From: an uncultured Dorea sp.
Lineage (GTDB): Bacteria > Bacillota > Clostridia > Lachnospirales > Lachnospiraceae
Reading direction: 5' to 3'
Length of the DNA stretch: 55,422 nucleotides
Assembly: GCA_910578495.1 (NCBI GenBank)
Contig: CAJTRE010000009.1
Coordinates: 22,489-77,910 of the forward strand
The notes beneath the pieces were generated by a model that saw only the letters and a list, made by a program, of their open reading frames with translations, made no database searches and had not been told where the DNA came from. Shown here piece after piece: positions 35,421 to 44,186 of the stretch; position 1 is the first letter of the stretch; every line of letters starts with the position of its first letter. A program made the translations under genes and the position numbers.

Positions 35421-36221
35421 TTATTTTCTCCCCCGCTGTGGGGTTGGATTTTTCAGCAAGTCCGATTTCTCCGCAATCTTTTTCAGCCACTTCTTTTCTT
35501 CTTCTGACAGCTTCTTCAAATTCAATTTGAGCTGTTTGCAGATAAAAGCCATAGATGCTTGCTCCATGTCATCGTCCTCGCTGGCGGCTTCGTCTGCGGC
35601 CTGCAACAATCCTTTCAGCGGGTTATCCTCCGGGACGCTGAAAAAATCGTCCTTGTGGGTTTCCCGCAGGTCAAATGCTATATTGTTTATGTCCTGCTGT
35701 ATCACATAGCGGCAAAAGCTGTCATCGTCAATATGGGCGGCGATAAGCTGTCTTAACTGCGGGTCGGTCAAGCCGGAATTATGTTGCTTCATAATGGTTG
35801 CGCTCATAGCGTCCACAATGGCGTTTGCGCCCTGCACCTGCTTCCCGGCAATTCCATTCACATAAATTTCAAGGTCAGCCATCAGCCGGGGAAAATCCGG
35901 GTGCACCGCCAGTTCACACAAGAGGGAATTGTCTACCAACCCACTTTTCAATAGTTCAATCATATCATCACTCAAACACAGGTCTGCAAGATCGGCGTTT
36001 GGGTAATTTTTTGTTTCGGACAGCCCCAGCAGATAGTCGGCAGTCACGCGGTAAAATTTCGCCAGTTTGATAAGAGCATAGTGGCTGATATCCTTGAAGT
36101 CATCCGCTTCATAACTGCCCAGCGCAGACTTGGAGAGGTGCGTTTGCTCCGCAAGCTGTTCCAGTGTCAAGCCACGCTCCACACGCAGGTCTTTTAAGCG
36201 TTCTTGTGTGGATAGTTCCAT
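35421..36221 (-). CDS. XRE-family transcriptional regulator (element)
   Basis: The 266-aa protein has an N-terminal Cro/C1 helix-turn-helix (about 8-65; LTLEQLAEQTHLSKSALGSY) and a long C-terminal helical region ending in a basic tail. GC-rich codon use matches the mobilization genes rather than the other cargo. It is a plausible regulator of the element. A GGAGGGAG ribosome binding site precedes the start. Confidence 0.85.
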   Translation of the reverse strand: MELSTQERLKDLRVERGLTLEQLAEQTHLSKSALGSYEADDFKDISHYALIKLAKFYRVTADYLLGLSETKNYPNADLADLCLSDDMIELLKSGLVDNSLLCELAVHPDFPRLMADLEIYVNGIAGKQVQGANAIVDAMSATIMKQHNSGLTDPQLRQLIAAHIDDDSFCRYVIQQDINNIAFDLRETHKDDFFSVPEDNPLKGLLQAADEAASEDDDMEQASMAFICKQLKLNLKKLSEEEKKWLKKIAEKSDLLKNPTPQRGRK

Positions 36222-36280
36222 GCTCTCCCTCCTTGTCCACTCTATAAAATAGGAAGTTGTTACATTGTGGGGTATGTTTA

Positions 36281-36787
36281 TTATACATGTTTTGTTGTTT
36301 TTACTCTTGATTGTGTAATTTCTTCAAATAGTTGTTTTTCGTTTAGGTCTTTAAAAACTCTTTTTGGAATTAACGTATATATTCGTGGTGCTTGAATTAA
36401 ATAATAAAAATCATGGCTTTCCCATAGTGCAGAGTAAATATCCCACTTCATTTCTGATTCAATGCTTTGTGTTTTAAATTTAATTGTTTCTTTTGAGAAT
36501 ACCAGCGTATATTCCTCATGATATTTTGCAGTTTGCTTGAATTTCAGTATAGGCATTAGAATATATAAATAGCTTCCCAATGCAGTTACAACAATTACCA
36601 ATCCAAATATTAAAATACTAAATATGCTAAAAGAGGTGAACAGCATATAAACTACCGACAGCAGCAAAAATACAGTGACTAAAGCAATATCATATTTATG
36701 TATAATTTTACTAGAAATTAAATATTGCCTTTCTGCTCTTATATATTCACTTTGAGTATATTGAAATCTTAATTCTACTGTTTCCAA
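36281..36787 (-). CDS. YcxB-like membrane protein (element cargo)
   Basis: The 168-aa protein has a short beta-type N-terminus (METVELRFQYTQSEYIRAER), two transmembrane helices (about 34-52 and 57-77) and a C-terminal domain (KETIKFKTQSIESEMKWDIY, YLIQAPRIYTLIPKRVF) typical of YcxB-like proteins. Their role is unknown; many occur as cargo or beside resistance genes. The gene is AT-rich. Confidence 0.75.
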   Translation of the reverse strand: METVELRFQYTQSEYIRAERQYLISSKIIHKYDIALVTVFLLLSVVYMLFTSFSIFSILIFGLVIVVTALGSYLYILMPILKFKQTAKYHEEYTLVFSKETIKFKTQSIESEMKWDIYSALWESHDFYYLIQAPRIYTLIPKRVFKDLNEKQLFEEITQSRVKTTKHV

Positions 36788-36836
36788 AAGTATACCTCCA
36801 TTCGTTGTATAAATAATCTTTGTTACAACTTCGGAT

Positions 36837-37286
36837 TTATACTTTTCTTTTCTTAAATTTTTCTACGGCATATTCATAAGCTTCTTGAATAAATGGTTTT
36901 AATTTTTCAAAGGTTTTATCTGACGGATTTAATACAGAAATCCAGCCCATCCAAGCATATACAGGATGTGGAATTATCTTATTTAATTCTGTGAAATCAT
37001 AATTCATACTTACTATTTCTCCCGCACTTGGTCTTTTAGGTACATCACTAAATAATTCTATAAAAGTTTTTTTGCGAATTCCTAAATTAACTCTGTATAC
37101 ATTTTCTCTATCCAAATTTGAGCCGTTGTCATTATCTCCATCTTTTTCTTTTATTGTAAGTATATACACGCCTCTTTTTAAAACATGATTGGGATTATAA
37201 AATATTCCCTTTTCTCCCCAGCTATCTACCAAAACTGTATCTTTTAAATTTTTAAGACAATACTTTAATATTTCTTCTGGTTTCAT
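36837..37286 (-). CDS. DUF6194-like protein (element cargo)
   Basis: The protein is about 149 aa if translation starts at MKPEEILKYC; a longer start five codons upstream covers the ribosome binding site. It is soluble, with KGIFYNPNHVLKRGVYILTI and HPVYAWMGWISVLNPSDKTF, which resemble the DUF6194 family. No function is known. It follows the AraC-type gene by about 60 nt and may be controlled by it. Confidence 0.65.
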   Translation of the reverse strand: MKPEEILKYCLKNLKDTVLVDSWGEKGIFYNPNHVLKRGVYILTIKEKDGDNDNGSNLDRENVYRVNLGIRKKTFIELFSDVPKRPSAGEIVSMNYDFTELNKIIPHPVYAWMGWISVLNPSDKTFEKLKPFIQEAYEYAVEKFKKRKV

Positions 37287-37345
37287 ATTTTTACCTTTCA
37301 AATTCTAATTCATCATGCTCTATACGAACTGGAATTTATAGCTAT

Positions 37346-38245
37346 TCAAGCCGTTAGTATTACTGGAACAGCTATCCTTGCTCCCGTACTTGTATCTGCA
37401 CCGAAGTTAAAACTTGGGGCTATATCATATGCGAATTTATAACCATATACCGCAGGATTGTATTTTCCTATCGCTGCATATGTGATTTCAATCGCCTTAC
37501 AGAAGTCCTCTTCATTCTCGTATGGTTCACTTTGAAAATAAAGCATGATACATTCTGGAAGTTCCACTGTTTTATATGTTTCTGGAAGTTCTTTATCATA
37601 ATCTAATGGCACTTCAACGCCTGCTGCTATCTTTGAAAAACCATTTTCGACTAATTTGTCTGGTAATTCAATCAAAGCAGCAGGTTCAAATTTTTCTGGA
37701 ATACTATTTAGCAGACCTTCCCATTCACAGCCAACTTCTTCGCAATACGAAAAATAATCTTGTGCATGGTGTGACGGGAGATAAATCAACTTCCTTTTTT
37801 CACGTTCTTTAACAGTAATCATACAAAAACTTAAATCATTACCCATAAATAATTCCTCCTTATTTTTAAACAAAGCATAATAGTGACTAATCGGATATTG
37901 TATGAATAATGGAATAGCAATCTTTTTTTCACGATATACAGAGGGATTGATATGAAATTTTTTATAAAAGGAACGCGAAAATCCCTCGTGCGTTTTATAA
38001 TGGCTGTTCAATGCGACTTCCAAAATTGTTTTTTTTGTATTCAATAATTCATTTGCGCTATCCGTTAAACAAACTGCACTAACATATTCTTGTAATGTTT
38101 TGTTCAGATACTTCTTGAAAATTCTGTCAACTTGTCGCCTTGAATACCCAATCTTAGAACAGATATCATTTATATTGAAATTAGCATCTTTATGATGTAT
38201 GCGTATATAGTCCTGTATTTTCTGTACCGTTTCTATTTCTCTCAT
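37346..38245 (-). CDS. AraC-family regulator with GyrI-like effector domain (element cargo)
   Basis: The 299-aa protein has an N-terminal double helix-turn-helix of the AraC/XylS type (about 8-105; ICSKIGYSRRQVDRIFKKYL, GFSRSFYKKFHINPSVYRE) and a C-terminal GyrI-like ligand-binding domain (about 150-298). This order is as in Rob/SoxS-like multidrug sensors. It probably responds to a small molecule and controls the neighbouring DUF6194 and YcxB-like genes. Confidence 0.88.
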   Translation of the reverse strand: MREIETVQKIQDYIRIHHKDANFNINDICSKIGYSRRQVDRIFKKYLNKTLQEYVSAVCLTDSANELLNTKKTILEVALNSHYKTHEGFSRSFYKKFHINPSVYREKKIAIPLFIQYPISHYYALFKNKEELFMGNDLSFCMITVKEREKRKLIYLPSHHAQDYFSYCEEVGCEWEGLLNSIPEKFEPAALIELPDKLVENGFSKIAAGVEVPLDYDKELPETYKTVELPECIMLYFQSEPYENEEDFCKAIEITYAAIGKYNPAVYGYKFAYDIAPSFNFGADTSTGARIAVPVILTA

Positions 38246-38616
38246 TCAATCATACCCACCTCTAATATACATAATTAACAACGTGCTTATCTTGATTTAT
38301 TTAGACAAATTGTCATTTGTCGCTTTGCTGTTTCCATTATACCACAATTCCGAGAGCGTGGAAATAGCGAGTTTTCCGGGCTGATTTCCTACATTATGGA
38401 TATACGGGACGGGCGGTCATTTAGGTGTAGACTTATCTTAGTTCATCGATGAGCCGCACCTTGAAAACAGAATGACCGTTCGAAAGGCGTTTCCCGGCAG
38501 GGGAAGCAACGCAAGGAGCCAGTTTCGGGACAACTTGTCCCGAAGTCCGGGGAGCGTGCCAACGTCGGAAAACCTTTCGGAGAGAACGGCAGCGAAAAAG
38601 CAAATGGAGGAAACGC
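38246..38616. other. intergenic region between cargo and mobilization modules
   Basis: This 370-nt region separates the AT-rich cargo from the GC-rich plus-strand module. It has a perfect 21-nt palindrome, TTCGGGACAA-C-TTGTCCCGAA, at 38524-38544, and several GC-rich short repeats. I see no gene. It may hold promoters or a replication or binding site. Confidence 0.45.
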
Positions 38617-39030
38617 ATGAGAGATAATCCATATAAACGACTGCCACCCATAGAGCGCAGACCGGACGGTTCCCTCTACTGCATGAACCCGGCGCAGAGG
38701 AAACAGGCAAACGCCCTTATCCGGCGGGAGTGCTGTAATTGTGAAAACGGGGCTTGTATCGCCCTTGGCGACTGGGACAGCCACACCTGCCCGCAGATGA
38801 TTTCTTTCTCGGTCTGCTGCAAGTGGTTCCGTTGGGCGGTCTTACCACTTATGGGGACGCTGGAAGCGGCGATTTACCGGAATAAGGATCTGAAACGCTG
38901 TGAGGTCTGCGGCGGTGTGTTCGTCCCAAAATCCAACCGAGGGAAATACTGCCCGGACTGTGCCGCCAGAGTTCACAGGCGGCAGAAAACAGAAAGTGAA
39001 CGGAAAAGGAGGTCGAGCGTGGACAGTTAG
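38617..39030 (+). CDS. cysteine-rich VLP-domain protein (element)
   Basis: The 137-aa protein is typical of gut Firmicute mobilizable elements. It has an N-terminal Cys cluster (CCNCENGACIALGDWDSHTC), a hydrophobic centre around CCKWFRWAVLP, a C-terminal zinc-finger-like CEVCGGVFVPKSNRGKYCPDC and a basic tail. The function is unknown; it may bind DNA in mobilization or regulation. GGAGG precedes the ATG by 7 nt. Confidence 0.85.
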   Translation: MRDNPYKRLPPIERRPDGSLYCMNPAQRKQANALIRRECCNCENGACIALGDWDSHTCPQMISFSVCCKWFRWAVLPLMGTLEAAIYRNKDLKRCEVCGGVFVPKSNRGKYCPDCAARVHRRQKTESERKRRSSVDS

Positions 39031-39141
39031 GGGCTGAAAAGTCCTTGATTTATAAAGCGTTCAGAGGGCAGAACCGGAAGAAGTGGTATAAAGTATCGCC
39101 CTCCCCTGAAAATGCCTTTCTAACCGTCCACAAAGCATACT

Positions 39142-39537
39142 ATGACAAGCATGATTTATATTCATCAGCCAGGAAAGGCGTCCAGCTTCACCCGGCTCCC
39201 CAATTTTCTCTTTGAAGCGCCCACATTCCAGCCCTTATCCAACGAAGCAAAGCTGCTGTATGCCTTTATCCTGCGGCGGGCGGAGTTATCCCGGAAAAAC
39301 GGGTGGGCGGACGAGTACGGTCGCATTTACCTGTATTATCCCATTTGCGAGGTGGTTGCCCTGCTCCATTGTGGGCGGCAAAAAGCAGTCAACACCTTGC
39401 GAGAGTTGCAGTATGCGGAGTTGATTGACATTAAGAAACAGGGCTGCGGAAAACCCAATCGCATTTATCCAAAATCTTATGAAGCGGTTTCAAACACCGA
39501 CTTTAAGAAATCCGATTATGGTACGCGGTCGAATTGA
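39142..39537 (+). CDS. RepA-N-like replication initiator, short form (element)
   Basis: The 131-aa protein corresponds to the N-terminal winged-helix domain of replication initiator protein A (FTRLPNFLFEAPTFQPLSNE, LLHCGRQKAVNTLRELQYAE). Full-length relatives are about twice as long, so this is truncated or a reduced form. It ends soon after the DNA-binding domain at FKKSDYGTRSN. It could aid replication of the circular intermediate or be a relic. Confidence 0.8.
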   Translation: MTSMIYIHQPGKASSFTRLPNFLFEAPTFQPLSNEAKLLYAFILRRAELSRKNGWADEYGRIYLYYPICEVVALLHCGRQKAVNTLRELQYAELIDIKKQGCGKPNRIYPKSYEAVSNTDFKKSDYGTRSN

Positions 39538-39710
39538 AAACCGTACTCGACAAGTACGATAATCAATCCTCTTGAAGTACGGAAACTGGACGGTATATAG
39601 AAATACAAAGATTAAAACGATTGATTTATATCTATTTCATTCCTATCCTATCAGAGATAATTTTGGCGGGGAAACCCGCTGGAAAGGAAGGGAACGGGGA
39701 AAGGAGTTTC

Positions 39711-40652
39711 ATGGCACAGCACGCAATTTTGCGGTTTGAAAAGCACAAGGGCAACCCGGCAAGACCGCTGGAAGCCCATCACGAACGGCAAAAGGAACAG
39801 TACGCCAGCAATCCCGACATTGACACCAGCCGGAGCAAGTACAACTTCCATATCATTAAGCCAGAGGGTAGATACTACCACTTTATCCAGAACCGCATTG
39901 AACAGGCAGGGTGTCGCACCCGCAAGGACAGCACCCGGTTTGTAGATACGCTGATTACCGCCAGCCCGGAGTTTTTTAAGAAGAAGTCCCCAAAGGAAAT
40001 TCAAGCGTTTTTCCAGCGAGCGGCGGACTTCCTCATTGAAAGAGTGGGCAAAGAAAATATCGTGTCGGCGGTGGTTCACATGGACGAGAAAACGCCACAC
40101 CTGCATTTGACCTTTGTTCCGCTGACACAGGACAACCGCCTGTGCGCCAAAGAGATTTTAGGCAACCGGGCGAATTTGACAAAATGGCAGGACGATTTTC
40201 ACGCCTACATGGTGGAGAAATACACAGATTTGGAGCGTGGGGAAAGCGCCAGCAAGACGGGCAGGAAGCATATCCCCACCCGGCTTTTCAAACAGGCGGT
40301 TTCCCTCTCCAAACAGGCAAGAGCCATTGAAGTCACCCTTGACAGCATTAACCCACTGAACGCCGGAAAGAAGAAAGAGGAAGCCCTCGCTATGCTGAAA
40401 AAATGGTTCCCGCAGATGGACAACTTCTCCGGGCAACTGAAAAAGTACAAGGTCACAATCAATGGCCTTTTGGAAGAAAATCAGCAGTTGGAAGCCAGAG
40501 CCAAAGCCAGCGAAAGCGGCAAAATGCAAGACCGTATGGAACGGGCGAAGTTAGAAAGCGAACTGCACAATATCCAAAGACTGGTTGAGCGTATCCCGCC
40601 GGAGGTGCTGGCAGAACTGAAACGGCAGCAGCATTGCAGAAAGGAAAGGTGA
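39711..40652 (+). CDS. mobV: MobV-family relaxase (Mob/Pre)
   Basis: The 313-aa relaxase nicks oriT and leads transfer using another element's conjugation machine. MobV motifs are visible: the HHERQ segment near residue 20, DIDTSRSKYNFHII, and the metal-binding HMDEKTPHLHLTFVPL. The C-terminal third is a coiled coil. The start is ATG at 39711 with AAAGGAG upstream; an in-frame extension to 39621 includes that site. A matching nick site is at 34542-34554. Confidence 0.93.
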   Translation: MAQHAILRFEKHKGNPARPLEAHHERQKEQYASNPDIDTSRSKYNFHIIKPEGRYYHFIQNRIEQAGCRTRKDSTRFVDTLITASPEFFKKKSPKEIQAFFQRAADFLIERVGKENIVSAVVHMDEKTPHLHLTFVPLTQDNRLCAKEILGNRANLTKWQDDFHAYMVEKYTDLERGESASKTGRKHIPTRLFKQAVSLSKQARAIEVTLDSINPLNAGKKKEEALAMLKKWFPQMDNFSGQLKKYKVTINGLLEENQQLEARAKASESGKMQDRMERAKLESELHNIQRLVERIPPEVLAELKRQQHCRKER

Positions 40653-40656
40653 TTTT

Positions 40657-40851
40657 ATAAGTAACAGTATCAGATACAAGAAAGAAACCGAAATCGTGAC
40701 TTTTCAGGGAAAGGAAATCACGCTGGAAAATCTCTCCCCAATATTCACGCCGGAGCAGGAAGCGGAGAAACGCCGGGAGCTGGAACAGCAGCTTTATGAG
40801 GTGTTCCGCAAGTACGCCGACAAGCGGCAGAAAGAGGAAGCCGGGGCGTAA
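40657..40851 (+). CDS. tnpW: TnpW-like transposon-encoded small protein, possible ATA start
   Basis: The 64-codon protein (SNSIRYKKETEIVTFQG, LENLSPIFTPEQEAEKRREL) matches the small TnpW proteins found before serine recombinases in such elements. At the position where ATG is expected, 5 nt after AAAGGTG, the sequence reads ATA. It may use a weak non-standard start or be translationally silent. The function is unknown. Confidence 0.7.
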   Translation: MSNSIRYKKETEIVTFQGKEITLENLSPIFTPEQEAEKRRELEQQLYEVFRKYADKRQKEEAGA

Positions 40852-40869
40852 GTTTTTCCGAAGCCATCG

Positions 40870-40898
40870 TTGATTTGCGGGGCTGCTGGCGGTATAAT
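40870..40898 (+). promoter_or_regulatory. promoter of the serine recombinase gene
   Basis: TTGATT (40870-40875), a 17-nt spacer and TATAAT (40893-40898) lie 47 nt before the recombinase start. Confidence 0.65.
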
Positions 40899-40944
40899 GA
40901 AACTGTCAGTAGCTCCGTTTCTTTTTTAGAAAAGGAGCGACAAT

Positions 40945-42456
40945 ATGGATAATCGAATAGACGCGATCTATGCAAGACAATCGGTGGACAAAAAGGACAG
41001 CATTTCCATTGAAAGCCAGATTGAGTTTTGCAAATATGAACTAAAAGGCAGTAACTGTAAAGAGTACAAAGACAAAGGGTATTCCGGGAAAAATACGGAG
41101 CGTCCAGAGTTCCAGCAGCTTATGAGGGACATCGAAAGCGGACTTGTGCGGAAAGTAGTGGTCTACAAACTGGACCGTATCAGCCGTTCCATTCTCGACT
41201 TTGCGAAGATGATGGACTACTTCCAAAAGTATGAAGTGGAGTTTGTGTCCTCTACGGAAAAGTTTGATACCTCCACCCCGATGGGGCGGGCTATGCTGAA
41301 TATCTGTATCGTGTTCGCCCAGCTTGAAAGGGAAACCATACAGAAGCGGGTGCAGGACGCATGGCACTCCCGCTGTCAGCGGGGTTTCAAGATGGGAGGG
41401 AAAACACCCTACGGGTTTCGGACAGAGCCGTATGTGATGGACGGGGTGCGGACAAAGAAGCTGGTCATTGAGCCGGCAGAAGCGGCGTTTGTGCGGCAGA
41501 TGTATGAAATGTACGCAGACCCGCAGGTGTCCCTGCATGACATTACAAAGAAACTGACAGCGGACGGTATGCGTACCTATCATGGCAGGCCGCTGTCGAG
41601 GGCAACTTTGAGCGTTATCCTACGCAACCCGATTTATGTCATGGCTGACCTCGACATATACGAGTTCTACAAAAGCCAGGGAACGGATATTTACAATAAC
41701 GCCGCCGACTTTGCGGGGACAAACGGCTGTTATTACTATCAGGGCAAGGGGAACACCGAGGACAAACATAAACACCTGCAAGGGCAGACGCTGGTGCTTG
41801 CTCCCCACGAGGGCTTTATCCCCTCCGAACTGTGGCTAAAATGCAGAAAGAAGCTGCTTGCCAGCCATACCTACCAGCCCGCAAGGAAAGCCCGGAACAC
41901 TTGGACAGCGGGAAAAATCAAGTGCGGAAAATGCGGTTATGCGCTCATGTCGGCACACTCCAACGGTATCCTCTATATGCGCTGTACCGTCCATGCGGAC
42001 AGCGGGGCTTGTCCCGGCTGCGGGTGTGTGAAGTTGCACGAACTGGAAGCGGTTGTCTATGGGGCGATGGTAAAGAAGCTGAAAGATTTTAAGACGCTGA
42101 CAGGACGGAAAAAGGCGGCGAAAATCTCCCCAAAGCTGACAGCGAAGCGGCTGGAACTGGCGCAGGTGGAGAGCGAGATTGAAAAGCTGCTTGACACGCT
42201 GACAGGCGCAAGCCCGGTTTTGCTCTCCTACGTAAACAGCAGGATTGAGGAACTGGACGCAAAGCGGCAGAGCATTTCCAATGAGATTGCAAAATTGTCT
42301 GCGGACGCTGTGCCAGCCGAAAAGATAGAAAGCATTTCCGGCTATCTGGACGATTGGGAAAATGTCAGCTTTGAGGACAAGCGGCAGGTAGTGGACGCAC
42401 TGATAACCGTTATCCGGGCGACCAATGAGAAAGTAGAAATCGAGTGGAAAATCTGA
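40945..42456 (+). CDS. tnpX: large serine recombinase (integrase/excisionase)
   Basis: The 503-aa site-specific recombinase has the N-terminal resolvase domain with catalytic serine S13 in IYARQSVDKKDS and DRISRS further on. It then has a recombinase domain (about 160-270) and a zinc ribbon (CGKCGYALMSAHSNG, then CTVHADSGACPGCGC), ending in a coiled coil. It excises and integrates the element. It lies at the right boundary; its stop is 46 nt from the probable element end. GGAGC precedes the ATG. Confidence 0.94.
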   Translation: MDNRIDAIYARQSVDKKDSISIESQIEFCKYELKGSNCKEYKDKGYSGKNTERPEFQQLMRDIESGLVRKVVVYKLDRISRSILDFAKMMDYFQKYEVEFVSSTEKFDTSTPMGRAMLNICIVFAQLERETIQKRVQDAWHSRCQRGFKMGGKTPYGFRTEPYVMDGVRTKKLVIEPAEAAFVRQMYEMYADPQVSLHDITKKLTADGMRTYHGRPLSRATLSVILRNPIYVMADLDIYEFYKSQGTDIYNNAADFAGTNGCYYYQGKGNTEDKHKHLQGQTLVLAPHEGFIPSELWLKCRKKLLASHTYQPARKARNTWTAGKIKCGKCGYALMSAHSNGILYMRCTVHADSGACPGCGCVKLHELEAVVYGAMVKKLKDFKTLTGRKKAAKISPKLTAKRLELAQVESEIEKLLDTLTGASPVLLSYVNSRIEELDAKRQSISNEIAKLSADAVPAEKIESISGYLDDWENVSFEDKRQVVDALITVIRATNEKVEIEWKI

Positions 42457-42460
42457 CGGG

Positions 42461-44179
42461 CTAACCTCCGGCGTACATTATCCTTTTGTGCTCTTGTCCA
42501 GAATAGTGAATTGAATTTACCCACAATTTTCCGTCTTTTATCTCATAAACTCTCTGTACACCATCCAAATCCTCTTTATAATGACTCACAAGAATCACCG
42601 TTTTATCAAATGTCTCATCCAGTACAATCTGTCGGATAATTTTTCTTGATTTTTCATCACAATTAGATAATGCTTCATCCAAAATAATAATCTCCGCATT
42701 TTTCATAATTGCCCGCAAAAATGCAATTTTCTGCTTCTCACCTCCAGACAGATTCGTCCCATTATCTGTAATCCGATAGGCATATCCTTCCGCTCTGCTC
42801 TCCATCTTCATATCCAACCCACATTTTTGTGCAAATGATTCTATCTGCTCCATTGTCATATTATCATATAAATCTATATTACTTTTAATCGTCCCTTGAA
42901 ACAAATAAGGTTTCTGTCCTATCAAAGCAAAATGCTCTCGCCATTTTTTTAGTCCTATCTCTCTAATACTTTTACCATCCATATAAATATCTCCACTAAC
43001 CGGTGTAATAATTCCAAGCATTAGATAAATCAAAGTTGTTTTACCCTCACCGTTTCCTCCGACAATCGCAATTTTTTCACCCTTTTTAACTTTAAAACTA
43101 ACATTTTCCAAGATGTTCTGTTTGTCGGTATAAGCAAATGTTACATCCTGAAAAATCAGTTCTGATTGATATACCGAACTATTCTCCATAAATCCAAATG
43201 GTTCTTCCGGCCATTCCAAAATTTCCACATACCGTTCCGCCGACGGCTTAATCTGAGCCCATATGTAAGGAATACTGGTAAATGCATCTACTGGCGCAGA
43301 GACATACATTACATAAGATAAAAATGCCAATACATTGCCAATACTCATTTGATTTTTGCAAAGTAAGTACCCGCAGCATATATATACCAGAATTTCAAGA
43401 AGTAATGATATACCTTGACTCATAATATTTTCTTTACCATCGCAGATTTCCAACTGCTCATTAAGCTTGGGTACATTCTTGTATTCTTCTAAAAACTCTT
43501 TATACTTTTTACCATACAAATTCCAGAGTTTTATCTCTATTACACCATTCGTCTGTTCTCCAAACCATCCACTGAACTTTTGCCATTCCTGAATATATCT
43601 CTCTGTTAAAACTGTCTTTTTACTCGACATTCTCAATACAACAAAATGTTTTAATGGAACGATCAAAAATACTAAAAGTGCCACCCTCCATTCAAGCATT
43701 ATCAACCCAATAATGCCACCTATAATCTGAAAACCCAGTCTCACTAACATCAAACTATTTCGATTTAACAATAATGATATTCTGCTAATATCATTATTAA
43801 TTGTATTAAATAATTCTGTTGATGCACGAGACTGTGTATAACTATAAGGTGCTCTTAATATTTTCCCCAGCGCTTTTACAAATAAATTCTGTGCAAACTG
43901 GTTACTAATTCTGACAAACACTTTTGTCTGAAACAATTCGTTACCATATTCCAACATAGAAACAAGCGTCAGCATACCACACCAAAGTAAAACAACGTCA
44001 AATCGTCTTGCCGCTAATCCCTCATCCGTCAATCTGCTGACAATTTGCGGTCTAAAAAAAGTAGTTAGAGACGCAATGATAACTCCCATGCTCAATATCA
44101 CAAATGTTTTCCTTGAACATTGTACAAAAGACCATATAGTTTTAAGAATATATTTTGTCTGTCTCTTTTCTTTTTCCAT
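42461..44179 (-). CDS. ABC exporter (fused membrane and ATPase domains) with element-derived C-terminus
   Basis: The 572-aa half-transporter has six helices (about 20-300) and an ATPase with Walker A GGNGEGKTT, signature LSGGEKQK and Walker B IIILDEALSN. It has no C39 peptidase domain, so it exports without cleaving a leader. It is probably the exporter of the RiPP cluster. The last 14 codons (SGQEHKRIMYAGG-stop) lie in the end of the mobile element. Joining the flanks at GA would instead give a native tail of about 18 residues ending at 34324, just before the next ATPase gene. Confidence 0.88.
   Translation of the reverse strand: MEKEKRQTKYILKTIWSFVQCSRKTFVILSMGVIIASLTTFFRPQIVSRLTDEGLAARRFDVVLLWCGMLTLVSMLEYGNELFQTKVFVRISNQFAQNLFVKALGKILRAPYSYTQSRASTELFNTINNDISRISLLLNRNSLMLVRLGFQIIGGIIGLIMLEWRVALLVFLIVPLKHFVVLRMSSKKTVLTERYIQEWQKFSGWFGEQTNGVIEIKLWNLYGKKYKEFLEEYKNVPKLNEQLEICDGKENIMSQGISLLLEILVYICCGYLLCKNQMSIGNVLAFLSYVMYVSAPVDAFTSIPYIWAQIKPSAERYVEILEWPEEPFGFMENSSVYQSELIFQDVTFAYTDKQNILENVSFKVKKGEKIAIVGGNGEGKTTLIYLMLGIITPVSGDIYMDGKSIREIGLKKWREHFALIGQKPYLFQGTIKSNIDLYDNMTMEQIESFAQKCGLDMKMESRAEGYAYRITDNGTNLSGGEKQKIAFLRAIMKNAEIIILDEALSNCDEKSRKIIRQIVLDETFDKTVILVSHYKEDLDGVQRVYEIKDGKLWVNSIHYSGQEHKRIMYAGG
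42482..42500 (-). repeat. right terminal inverted repeat of the mobile element
   Basis: On the minus strand TGGACAAGAGCACAAAAGG differs at two of 19 positions from the left arm (34381-34399). Confidence 0.7.
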
Positions 44180-44186
44180 ACTTATT

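Larger units (their letters stand above)
34374..42502 (+). mobile_element. 8.1-kb integrative mobilizable element of the Tn4451/serine recombinase type
   Basis: The element carries a large serine recombinase at its right end, a MobV relaxase, a TnpW-like protein, a truncated RepA-N-like protein, a Cys-rich VLP protein, an oriT and five cargo genes. Imperfect inverted repeats lie at the ends: TGGACAAGGACACAAAAGG (34381-34399), matched at 17 of 19 positions by the complement of 42482-42500. GA dinucleotides at 34372-34373 and 42501-42502 fit the GA target of TnpX-type recombinases. Joining the flanks at GA restores an open frame for the host ABC exporter. Exact ends are inferred. Confidence 0.82.

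Noticed and set aside
38433..38784. Minus-strand frames opposite the VLP gene start
   Set aside because: They are shadows of the plus-strand VLP gene and non-coding region, without ribosome binding sites.
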